Source of the DNA: Acanthochlamys bracteata
Lineage: Eukaryota; Streptophyta; Magnoliopsida; Pandanales; Velloziaceae
NCBI GenBank assembly: GCA_019914995.1
Contig: CM034142.1
Location: 6,075,513 to 6,139,512 of the forward strand
Length of the DNA stretch: 64,000 nt
Direction of reading: 5' to 3'
Positions 36,391 through 47,600 of this stretch are shown piece after piece; within the stretch, counting starts at the first letter, position 1; each line of letters opens with the position of its first letter. The position numbers and the translations under genes are program-made. The notes under the pieces are model-generated. The model searched no databases, was not told the origin of the DNA, and saw nothing but the letters and a program-made list of their open reading frames with translations.

Positions 36391-37420
36391 ATGACCGAAA
36401 GGGTAGACCAGCTCGAGGACATGGGCCGAAGCATTGAAAAGCTCGAAGTGAGACAAGAATAGCTTCATGGAGAGATGCAAGATATCTTGAACATGATAGT
36501 TTAGTCATGTTCTAGGCAACATAAGGTACTCAAAGAGTCTCTCCATGATCGATGCTTTTAGGAGGGCTGCTTCTTGCTGCAACTCTTAGGAAAGAGGTCG
36601 CAAGATTAGCCACCAAGTTAACGGATGTCAAAAAAACTTGGTCATTTGAAAGATGGCGATCACACACAAAGGAGTTGCTGCCATCTTTTAACTCCAACTT
36701 TTTCGAAAGTGGACGTTCCTAAACCCATAACATATAAGGGGGTAAGAAACGCAAGGAAGATAGACAACTTTTTGTAAAGCTTGAAGCAACTCTTTAAGAG
36801 CATCAGCATCATAAAAGATGCAGTTAAGACTGACCATGTCACTCTTTACTTCTAGAATACCATATGGTATGGTGGAGGAGGCATGCCTAGATCGAAAGAG
36901 GTATTGCACTATTGCCACATGAGTTCAAGAAGGAATTTAAACATCAACTCTATTCAGTGAATGTTGATAATGAGGCAAGACAAAGCTTCAACGCTTGATG
37001 CAGAAAGACAGCATAAAGGACTGCGTGAAGAAATTGTTTTGTTTAATTTTAGAGAACCCCGACTTATTAGAGAAGGAGGCGCTAGTTACCTTAAAAAATG
37101 GATTGTAAATTTGAGCAAGATTGGATGTCTAGCATAAGAGAGCTTAAGAACTTAATTCTATCATTGCAATCTCTAAGTCCAAGTCCCTTACCAAATTTCA
37201 ATGGCCCTAAAAGAATAACCCCTAGAGGAACTTCAAGCATAATGTTGGGGGAGGTGAACATCAATTCAAAGAGGCACCATATGAATCGGTACGATCCAAG
37301 GGGGCTTAAAAGGCCAAAGAAGCAGTCAGGACAACCAAGGAAACGATAAACTAGCCTTGAAATATTTTTTTTATGATGGATCTCACTTGCTAACGGTGAC
37401 CTAAAACGAAACAAGCTGCC
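36391..37420 (+). pseudogene. Decayed Ty3/gypsy gag fragment
   Basis: The sequence opens MTERVDQLEDMGRSIEKLE, like the coiled N-terminus of many plant gypsy Gag proteins. Near 36690-36770 it holds FSKVDVPKPITYKGVRNARK followed by IDNF, like the Gag consensus KVDVPKPxxYxGxRNAKE. Further weak Gag-like stretches follow to about 37350. Stops and frame changes are frequent. No LTR or pol was tied to it; it starts about 300 bp from the copia LTR but is a different superfamily. Confidence 0.68.
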
Positions 37421-38500
37421 TTAATTGACACAATAGATGAGCCATAATAACATCATGAAGTAAGGATGGACTTCATTGGGCCTCTAAATTAGGCTAGGCC
37501 TGGATTATTAACGTGTAGAGTTTGGTGGGTTCGAGTAAAAGACGGAATATTTTGATGGGATAGGGTCGGGTTAGTAGCATAGGGGCTACGAATTGTGTCC
37601 AAGTAAAAAATATGCTAGCTAATTTAGAGGTGGTCCAGCAACTCACATTAGGTTGGCCAAATAAATTTTGATTTTGTGGGCTTAACGGTCCACGCTCCTT
37701 AATAGTTTCATATTAATTGGGTGTTACAATGAGTATGTATTTATATGTTGAAAATACTAACTCCTAAAAATTGACTAATTCTTTTAGTATGGAGATCCGA
37801 TCCTACATGCTCTCTGTAACTCGTCAATATCGTTAAAACCTAAGAGCAAATGTTGAAAAGGGAGATGAAGGGACGACTGTGTGTGATGGATAAAGTTAAT
37901 AGGCAAGAGGATGAAACTAAGGCTTGGCATTGAATATCCGAAAGGGCGAGGATAGCTAAATGCTATTAATTCGGAGATCAAGTCAAGTTAGGTGTTGCTC
38001 ATGTTATAACGGCTTGCATATGTGAGTAGTTCGATTTTATGGACTTTTGTATTGTGAGTACAGATAATTATCCTATAATCCTTATGATGTAGTTCATGGA
38101 CCGCGTAAAGACCGTGCCATTTCATTTGCTAATTTCATGTGGATCTTGGACGAACTGATACATGCATGATACCTTCATTGGAATGAAGCGAATTTTCAAG
38201 GTAAGACTATTTCAGCCATGCAAATTGGAAAGAGCTTACCCATTCAAACAAGCTGTCAAAGACAATGCAGGCAGCCAAACCGAAGAAGTTGTCACTCAAG
38301 AAGAAGATAGACACCATAAGAAGAACAAGTATAGCACGAGGCGACCTTCTGTGGTACCATATTATGATATGGCATCTCCAGTTTTGAGAGATCGACAAGT
38401 TCCACTACAGCTCCACACACAACCACACTGCTGCACATCCATACTTGTTTATCCTATGTTCTTCGTTTGCTTTTACTATTATGTATATACAGGCTGAATA
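37421..38500. other. Unassigned sequence between retroelement and NLR debris
   Basis: No gene was recognised. A short open frame at 38162-38497 (111 codons, lysine- and histidine-rich) lies just before the NLR fragment but matches no family I know. The 37430-38160 part has retroelement-like composition without a domain that can be named. Confidence 0.4.
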
Positions 38501-38510
38501 CATTTCTTTG

Positions 38511-39055
38511 ATGGCACTGGCGTTTCTCCTATTGGCGTGGTTGAGATAGATGTATATCTGCAATATGGCTGGATGCATTTTCTTCACCACAGTGAATTTA
38601 GCTGCTGCTGAGCATGTTATGAGAGATCTCGAATTTCAGAAGTCTATACGTCTTGGACAAGGAGAAGTATTTGGCAAACAACCCACCTTTCAAGCTGAAG
38701 TGTGGTTCAAATAAGGTTTCATTGTTTTTACCATATCATTCATTATTTAATTTTCAAAGCTTTTAAGAATGACAGCATCACAGAATCTCAGAACTAACCG
38801 ATTATGGTTAATCTATTGACATTCAGTTTTCATAAGTGGGGTTTCTTCCTTAGTTGATTTTCTTTTAACTTGATTATAGCCTACTCAAAAGCTTTGTGGT
38901 TTGTGGAGTATGCTACTATGCTGAGTAGGGAAGTTGCTGATGTAGAGCTACTAACAACACCATCTCCTAATGCGGGTAGGAAGATTTCTAAAAGGCAAAT
39001 TCATTATTGAATCACAAATGAACTCAAAACTCGGTTGTTTGTTCCGTGCTTATTA
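38511..39055 (+). pseudogene. NLR N-terminal fragment, sister copy of the gene at 40.9 kb
   Basis: This stretch aligns with 40920-41460 of the NLR downstream. It starts ATGGCACTGGCG where the other has GTGGCATTGATG. It shares the AGCATGTTATGAGAGATCTC block, the AGCTTTGTGG-TTGTGGAG block and the GAGCTACT-ACAACACCA block. An in-frame TAG at 38547-38549 and several indels break it early. The NB-ARC and LRR parts are absent; similarity fades after 39050. It is therefore a truncated tandem duplicate. Confidence 0.85.
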
Positions 39056-39322
39056 TGAAAGACGACATTTTCCAATAAGAAACCATGGTCCAGTAGTACA
39101 TTACCCGTAGAAAAAGACCAACTGCACAATTATTGATTTAATTAAAATAACTCTAGAACAACCAATATATATATTCTAAGAAAACTGATTTTCTTTTTTT
39201 AAGCAAAAAAACTAGGGCATTGAGAGTTGACTTGGATTTAAACACTATCCAATAGATCTCAGAAGCAACTCTGCTTTATAGCTTTCTGAAAATCCATTAA
39301 CCTGCAAAGAAAGAAGAAGAAG

Positions 39323-39451
39323 ATGGGGTTCTTCTCAGTTGTATGGGGCTTGTTCATGTCGGAGCTTGCGCGCTATCGTTTCTATGTTAATCAGAAGTTT
39401 GCTGCTGCAGAGCAACAGCTCGGCGTTCAGACAGAAGAAGCACAGTGGTGA
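39323..39451 (+). pseudogene. Second NLR fragment: first-exon CC start
   Basis: The 42-residue frame opens MGFFSVVWGLFMSELARY and reaches AAAEQQLGVQTEEAQW before TGA. MGFFS-type starts and a GVQTEEAQ-EWL stretch are typical of the CC domain of RPS5-like NLRs. Just after it comes ACAAG followed by GT, matching the exon end of the complete copy at 41128-41132. So a piece of a third, otherwise lost, NLR copy remains here. Confidence 0.65.
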
Positions 39452-40051
39452 TTGACAAGGTCGAACTGCTTTTAATTTCTTTTTTTTTCCTTCTTGTTAT
39501 ACTTTATTTTGGAGAATTCCTGCAGTTTACTTTGTCTATGCATGTTAATTAGTTGAAATTACTTTTAACAATAATTGTGATTTGCTTACAATAAAGTATT
39601 TTTTTAAAAATAATTTTGGTGAAAATTTTAAAACCCAAACATGTCTCTTTTAGTTAAAAAATAAAAATTATATATTGTATATATCTATTATATATAATTT
39701 ATTTATATTATTTAAATTTTAAAATTTTAAATTATTATAAAAAATTTTGAAAAATAAATAATAAAAATAGAGATGAAATAAGCACCTAAAAGTAAATCCA
39801 AATATATCCAAAGGCAAGTTCGTCAAACTTGCTTTCCCATCTAAGATCATTGAAAAATCTGTAAAATTTTATCGGAAGATCGAATCGTAAGATTTTATGA
39901 ACATATTGCAATTACAAAAGTTACTAATAGACATATATAATCAAATTCAACTATAAAAGAGTTTATTTATCTCATAAAAATCCTTTGAGAGTCTAATAGA
40001 ATCATGGTTCGGGAATACTCATTACAAGATAGAGCATATTGAGAACGTTTG

Positions 40052-40307
40052 GGAGTGTTTATAAAATGAAGTTTTTTTAAAATAAAAAATTTTTGTTTTT
40101 TATAAGAAGTAAGTTTTAATTTTTTTTACTTTCAAAAAAATAATAAAAATATACAATAAAAAAATCTCATTACGTATAATTTTTCTATATTTTTTAATTT
40201 TTTAATTTTTAAATAAATTTTTTAAATACTTATAAAATATTATTAAAAAATATAAATTGAAAAATTGAAAAGGAGTTTTTAAAAAACGCAATCCCAAACG
40301 CCTCCTA
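40052..40307. mobile_element. Tourist-like MITE upstream of the NLR
   Basis: The left end has ACGTTTGGGAGT; the right end is CCCAAACGCCTCC, giving imperfect inverted repeats. The AT-rich interior has the family core (TTACGTATAATTTTTCTA). No clear TTA duplication was found. Confidence 0.65.
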
Positions 40308-40928
40308 AATTTTGTGGAAAGCAATTAAATTGACAAATCTGATTTCTTTTCTTTTTTCCCCTTCTTTTAACATAATTTGGGAGAACTTATGTTATTTCAC
40401 ACTAGAATTTTCTTTTCTGTTTAATCTGTTTGAGATGAACTGATACCACCCGGTTTAATTTCGAAAGGCAATGCCCTAACCATACCACCTACTTTTTAAG
40501 ATCTTAAGTTAATAGCTACCAGACATATTTGTGGTAGCTAAAAATTGCCTTAGATTTGCATATATTAGAACTTCCCTACTATAATCTACTACAGTAGGTA
40601 GCAAGCTGAACAATCATACAAGCACTGAAGCACATAAAGATGGTTTATTATTGTTATTAAATCAAGACATGTTTCTTCTTCTTTCTTTCTTTTGTTATTA
40701 ATCAAACAGTTAATCTAAAATAGATACCTAAGTTCCTTAGCTAATTCCTTAGCACTTGGCCTTTATAACGAATTAAAATGCAAATTTCAGCAGATTTTCT
40801 AAAGTCTGTTAGAGCTCTTTCAATTAGCTCCCAATGGAAATGCTTATAGTTATTAGCAGTAGATGCATATGGATCCTAAAACTAAATGTTTGTGATCTTT
40901 TATTTAGATCAAGTTCTTGGTGGCATTG

Positions 40929-43747
40929 ATGTTGCTTCTATGGGCCTGGTTCAGATACATGTATATGTGGAAGATGGTTAGGTACATATTCTGCACAACA
41001 CAAAATTTAACTGCTGCAGAGCGGGTTATGAGAGATCTCAAATCTCGAAAGTCCGATGTTATGAACAAGATTGAACAAGGAGAACTCGTAGGTAAAGATC
41101 GAAGTGATCGAGCCAAAGAGTGGCTTGACAAGGTACTAATTTCTGGCGACTTTATGCAAATACAAAATTTTAGAAATAACAAATATCGGTTTTATCTACT
41201 ACAGGTGAAGGAAGTTGAAGCAGAGCTAATTAAAACAAAATCTGGTTTCCACAAGTGGGGTTTCTTTGTTAGAGGATATTCGTTTAACTTGTTTATTAGG
41301 TACAAAATTAGTAAAAAAGCTTTGTGGCTTGTGGAGCATATTGCTATGCTGATGAGGGTAGTAGCTGATATAGAGCTACTCACAACACCACTCCCAGATC
41401 CTGGTAGAGAGATCTCTAAAGGCGAAATCATCATCGGGTCGCAAATGAACTCAACACTCAAGTTGATCCGTTCTTATATCAATGATGATTTCGTTACAAC
41501 AATAGGAATTTGGGGTATGGGTGGAGTACGAAAGACTACCCTACTTGAAGAGATCAACAATGAATTTGTGAATCTTGCAAGAACTAAGGGTGCAAAGAAC
41601 TCATTCCAACATGTGATACTGGTCAGAGTTAATGAGAATCATAGTTTGGAGAAGCTTCGACAAGATGTAGCAGGAGAGTTGGGCAGCACGCATCCTACTG
41701 CAAGAAGCATCTTTAATTGCTTGAGGAACAGAAGCTTTCTGCTCTTACTTGATAACGTATGGGAAGAAATTGACTTACATGCAGCCGGAATTCCACTTGG
41801 GAATTCCACTGGCCAACTCAAACAGATCCTTATATTTACAACACGATCTGAGCAAGTTTGTACCCAAATGAATGCCAAAAAAATGGTGAAGGTGGATTGT
41901 TTGGAGAAGGAAGAAGCTTGGCACATGTTTAAGAAGACTGTAGGGGAAGATGTACTCGCTGATCTGATAATAAGTGGACTTGGTAGAAAGGTCGCTGAAG
42001 AATGCCATGGCTTACCTCTTACACTCAAGACTATTGGGAGAACCATGGCTACAAAAAAGAAGCCCCAACAGTGGAAACATGCATTAACATCTCTGAGAAA
42101 ATCTTGGAGTGAAGGCATACCAGATATAGAGAAAAAAGTATTCGGTACTCTGAAATTCTCTTATGACAACTTGACAAATGACTTAACTAGAGAATGTTTC
42201 TTGTGTTGTTCTTTGTGGCGGCAAGGTCAAAGCATTGTAAAAAATGATCTTATCCGATGTTGGATTGGATTAGGATTGGTTGATAAATTTGATGACATTG
42301 CAGAAGCATATAATAAAGGGCATTTCATAATTGGGGATTTGGAGGAAGCATGCTTAGTAGAACCATCAGCTGCAGTCCCCCTTGCTGACATGGGATCTCC
42401 GGCGGTGAAGCTACATGATACTATAAGAGGCATGGCTCTTTGGATATCCTCTAAATGTGGAGATGAAAAGCATAGATGGATTGTGGAAAAATATGGTTCA
42501 GCACAGATTGTGAAGGTTAGCAAGTGGAAAGATGCTCAAATAGTATCTTTGACAATGGCTTGTAAGTTCCTTCCACGCCCTCGAGATTGCACTAAACTCT
42601 CGACACTCATAATGCACAGTAGAGTTAGTTGTTACGTCCCCAGAGGATTTTTCAAATCCATGCCATCTCTGAAGTACTTGCATCTATCCGGCGAGCTTTC
42701 GTATGAATGTTCGGATGAAATTTGTAGTCTAGTTCATCTACAATACCTCAAGGTGTCTGGTTGGGATTGTCGCAACCTCCATGAAGCAGTGACACAATTA
42801 AGGAGCCTGAGATATCTATGTATGCGACTATCAGATAATATTGGTGAAGATTTCTTAAATGCACTGTCGAAATTGCCAAAACTGGAGGTCGTAGATGTAT
42901 CACCCGACGAGTTCGACTTGGTTCATATTAAACAATTGAAGCAACGCCGGCTGAAAAGTCTTTCCATGAAAGTCTCATCCATTGGAACACTTGAGGAGCT
43001 TCGGAACTTTAACATCCAACGGCTTTGTATATGGCACTTGGATGATATAGTATCCCTGGATCTGCAACATCTCAAACACAGCATTGCAGCATGTCTTGAA
43101 ACCCTAGTCATCCATAGTTGCAAAGACTTGGTGCGACTATAACAATACATGGAGGCACCGTCCCACGCGGAGACCAATTCTATCCACCTGAAAATTTGGA
43201 GTACCTTCACCTTGAACGTCTTGAAAACTTCCAAGAGATCACTTGGACAAGTGTATCAGCAAGAGAGAGCTTTCAGAGCCTTCAAAGGTTGCTTATTTTC
43301 GATTGCAACAGCTTGAAAAACATAGCATGGGCCGCAGAACTTCCTTCTCTATATGCTTTGAACTTGGATAATTGCCAGTGCTTGGAAGAGGTTGTCAGTG
43401 GAGAAGTTGATGAAACAAACGATCCAGATAAGATTGCATTCCCATGTCTCACATTGCTTTTCTTATCAGTTTGTCCGAGGTTGCACAGAATATATCCTAG
43501 AGCCCTGCCTTTCCCTTCTCTTGAACATGTGGGGATCAGTAAGTGCCCAGAGCTGAAGAGGCTTCCATTCGACCCAATAGTTGCTAAGAACAAGCTGAAA
43601 AGCATCACAGCTAAGACTGAATGGTGGGAGAACTTGCAATGGGAAGATGAACATATCTTTGAACCATATTTCTTTAAATTAGGAGATGATTTCGAAAGAA
43701 AATTTCAGGAAGAGATATGTGGAGAGTACGAGGAGACGCAAGGCTAA
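40929..43747 (+). pseudogene. CC-NBS-LRR disease-resistance gene (RPS5-like), frameshifted
   Basis: Plant CNL immune receptor. In order: CC region (to about residue 170), NB-ARC with P-loop GMGGVRKTT (Lys202), kinase-2 LLLLDNVW (Asp275), RNBS-B IFTTRSEQV, GLPL CHGLPL (361-364), RNBS-D CFLCCSLW, a KLHD version of MHD (495-497), then leucine-rich repeats from about 545. The frame stops at TAA 43140-43142, but LRR coding continues in another frame to 43747 and ends with the family-typical FPSLEHVGISKCPELK and WWENLQWEDE. One lost base near 43125-43141 explains this. The P-loop has Arg in place of the Gly before Lys202. ATG 40929 is used; an older start at 40920 now reads GTG. A 72-nt GT..AG segment (41133-41204) is probably an in-frame intron. 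Joined length is about 940 codons, normal for the family. Probably inactive. Confidence 0.88.
41133..41204 (+). other. Probable 72-nt in-frame intron of the NLR
   Basis: GTACTAATT at the left edge and TCTACTACAG at the right edge are good splice ends. Removing it joins EWLDK to VKEVEAEL, the usual CC-domain wording, and leaves the frame unchanged because 72 is a multiple of three. The fragment at 39323 ends with the same ACAAG-GT junction. Confidence 0.7.
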
Positions 43748-43905
43748 TGAGACATTGAAGAAGATGAAGATGAAGCAGGAGCGAGTCTCAAACTGAATAA
43801 AACTAAAAAAGCTGGAGGTGACATTGATTATGTGGCTGATTGATGAGTGTGTTTGTCCACATCTGTATTTTATCTTCTACTTTTCTCACTATTTGTAATC
43901 TGTTA

Positions 43906-43912
43906 TAATAAA
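43906..43912 (+). terminator. Polyadenylation signal after the NLR
   Basis: AATAAAG lies about 160 bp after the last NLR stop within an AT-rich 3' region, a reasonable poly(A) signal for the transcript. Confidence 0.5.
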
Positions 43913-43919
43913 GAAATTG

Positions 43920-44600
43920 TGACAAACTAAATATCATATTTTTAGAAATATATTACGAACACAAATAGCAATTATTGATCTCGAAATTCTTATCTATGCC
44001 TGCTCCGCTGTTCCCCTTGTTTTTTTTATTTAAAGTTAGAAATGTCTACGTTCAAAAAATGGATCTTCTGAATTGAACAACAAAACTCTATCTTCTCACT
44101 GGTTTGTGATTAAATTTTTCTCATTTCTATTGGACTACTATCGAAAAAAGCCTTTTTTTTCGAATTATAAATTGTTTTCTCTTTTACTTTTAGGGAAGAA
44201 ACTAATAAATTATCTTGTCACTTTTTTGTTTTTGCCTTTTTCCGTAGAGCAAAGGAGTATTCATTTTTTCCTCATAAAAACATTAACTTTCTGGACTTCC
44301 GTACAACCACTGTATATAATCGATATAATAGCATGAAACGCTGATATAATATAATGATAATATATTAAAGCGTTATGATCTTTCAAGAACTCACGTACCA
44401 TCCTTATGTCATGAAAAAAAATATGGCTAACATGAAATTTCTATATATACTGGATGTCAGAGAAACTGGTAATGACAAAATCAATTACCATCTCAAAGCA
44501 GAATAATTTAACGACGAGTAAACATGTACAGATAAATTACAAAGAGCCTTTTCATCAACGATCCATTGTATGAACAATCTTCTTCAATTGATGATGCAGA
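43920..44600. other. Intergenic between convergent NLR and ARL8
   Basis: Nothing but AT-rich sequence was seen. It probably contains the 3' ends of both convergent transcripts. Confidence 0.5.
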
Positions 44601-44604
44601 GTGT

Positions 44605-47600
44605 TTACACCGTTTTCGAGTGCTTGATAAGCCAATCCATGACAATGTCAATGTTGACAGAATCCTTGCACGAGGTCATGTAGCAGCAAACTTCCCGGTC
44701 TTTGATTTGCTCCAAAGCTCTGCATCCGTCGTGACAAATTTGCAATTACAATTTGATGAACTCGGTAAAAACAGAGGAAGTGATGATGAAAGAACTTACA
44801 GTTGATCGACCAATGCCTGCCTTGAAAGAGCTTCTGATTTGTCAACTTTATTACCAACAACTAACAGAGGTATCCCACTCAAAGATGGTCTTGTCAAGAG
44901 ATCATGTAGCTCAGCTTTCGCAATGGGGACATTATCTCTATCAGCAGCATCCACGACGTAGCTATCACAAGGAGAAACAGACAGCTTGAGATATACCCGA
45001 GAATGTTCAGGATGAAAATTCAAGTATATGGAATAATCTAATTATCCCAATTCATACATAATATTGTCAGACTTGCATACTAATACATTCGGTATGCTAG
45101 TACAGTTGGGCAGCATGACAAAGATGAAACATGATTGACTCCTAACATGTAATATCGACAAGCATAAAATGAGAAGGCTTTTCAGAGCTTCCGCATTATT
45201 AAAGTAAAAATAACTTTCAACTGTTATCTCTGGTAGCAACTAAAGGTGATTACAAGAACCGATTATTTATTCTCTGAAACATTATGCATATGATGGAAAG
45301 ATTTAGTTAGTGAATGCTTAACTGCGTATGTTTTCAAGCTGTATCTAACTTTTTTTAAGATAATTTTTAAGGATAAGCAGGCTCTAACTTATGATGAAAA
45401 CTCTTGATTTAGTCTCAAGATAAGCTTAAGACAAGAAAAGGCTTGTTTCATTACAGCATTCACAGCATTGCTTGATGCTCAGTAGCATAAACCTAAAATC
45501 GAGGTAACTACTGGTCTATATACTCTTGAAAATTAAACTAAAATTGTTTTCGGTTGGCCTCATTCTTACAATTTGAAGAATTGAAATTTAACTCATTTTA
45601 GCCATATTTTAAGTTACAACTTAGGAGAGCCTATGGCCTTCACAAGACTTTTATTCAAAACTAAACTTTTGCATGTATATCAGAAACTAAATAAACATTT
45701 GAGCAAAATAATTATAGCGTTGGAATTCCAAAGACATTAGCGAATCCATTCTTCTACATGTAGGGATCTATAGCAGTATCACTTTGTGCACTATAAAGTT
45801 ATAACTTCGTGCTACTAATTGCGAAATGGCAAGCTAATTAGATCAAATACACAAAGAATACCTCCACATCACGATACTATTAGAACAGCTGGAAGCATTT
45901 TTCTCAATAACAATCTCTTATTGGACAATTCTGTTATTTGTGTACAACAGAACACAATGGTGGGGATGAGAAACCTCCGACCTAACCTAGTGAGATGACT
46001 TCTAGTTGTAGTTGTTGTTAGACTATCCAGTTATTTGCTAAAAGAAATTACTTGCAGAGATCGAAACTTACACAATGGCAGACACTCCACGACAATAGCG
46101 TTCCCACATGGTGCGAAACCTCCGTTGTCCACCAAGATCCCAGAGTTTTATGGTAACATTCCCTTTTCTAACTCTTCGCATATGGAAACCCACCTGATTA
46201 TAGCAGCATTAAATTCAGTCATTCAAGAAAGAAAGTTCCTCATGAAAAAGAAGAAAGAATGAAAGAAATTTAGAACTCTACATACAGTTGGAATCATGTC
46301 TTCACTGTATCCTCCCATCTGGAGAACCCAAAAGAGAAAGGAAATATTAGGACTCTGTGCATAAGATCTGAAGAGGGAAAAAAAAGGCTAGAATACTGAC
46401 AGCAATTGCATTCACAAGGGAAGTCTTCCCTGCATTCTGAAGGCCAATAAGAGAAAGCTCCATTTCCCGCTTGAAAAAAAAGCTGAAGCGAAATTTGTTA
46501 AAATTAGAACAATATTAGATTTTTAATATAAAGAAACTTCGTGCAAGTGATGGCAACATCATGAACTTGATCCACATTATTATAATTTAAGATCCTACAG
46601 AATCTGGAATCTGCAGACACAATAGTAACTTCCAAGGAAATACCTCCCAGTAAAGTATTACAGTCAAACTAATCAGCAACTATCTAACTCTATCCAAATT
46701 TCTGTAATAATTAAACACAAGTACAGATAAAGAACTCAAATGCTAGAATAGCCAATGCAAACAATATAAATAAGTCGTGCCAAGGTAATTTCAGGAACTT
46801 CGCTAGTTCATAAGATCAGGCGATGAAGAACCATTTCCATTTAAAAATATTTCTAAAAAAAATCACCGAATTGAAACTTCTATCTAAAAGCTGCTCAAAA
46901 GCTGGAGTGAGATACTAGTTACATTAAAAGTAAAACTATAAAACCATGAAAATCAAACCTTCTGGTCCCCAAGGGTAGCTATTGCATTACACTATATACA
47001 AAAAAGTGACATTCTACCACAAAAACCTAACTATCATCTTGCAACCTAAAAAATTAGTTAACCTTATAAATTTATAATACTATACAACAGCCAATAATAC
47101 TTTGCATTCCACCTTGTGTCCCACTCAACGTCCCACTCAATTGTTTTAAATGTATCTATGGTTTGATCTAAGTTCTACTTGTGTTAAGAAATGTCATTTA
47201 ATTGTCAAGTAGGGCGCCAAGTCAGACGCTAGGTGGGACACATAGTATTATTGATACTATTGCTCTTACAATTAGCTTAAGACCAAACTTGGAATGATGT
47301 AAAGAAGTTGAGAGTTGCAGAAACTTGTCTTCCAGATAAAATTCTGCTCAAACATAAACCAGATGCAATTACAAAAACTCAACTCTCTACAACTTTCTCA
47401 TACTTACATCCCTCGAAACATGACCCAAAGGCAGAAAGAGCCAAAACACATTTAATTTGATCCAATTTACTCTATAACTTTCTATCACGCTAATTAACTA
47501 ATTGAACCTTGTACATGCATTCTTAAGAGGCTCGATAGGAAGCCCTTCCTTATCTCTTTCCCTTCTTTGTTCTTCCTCCTCCATTATGATATGTTCCTTC

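Noticed and set aside
38162..38497. 111-codon open frame before the NLR fragment
   Set aside because: Composition is plausible but no domain or homology could be named, and the region is retroelement and NLR debris.
41192..43654. Several minus-strand open frames opposite the NLR
   Set aside because: They are antisense to well-supported NB-ARC and LRR coding sequence.
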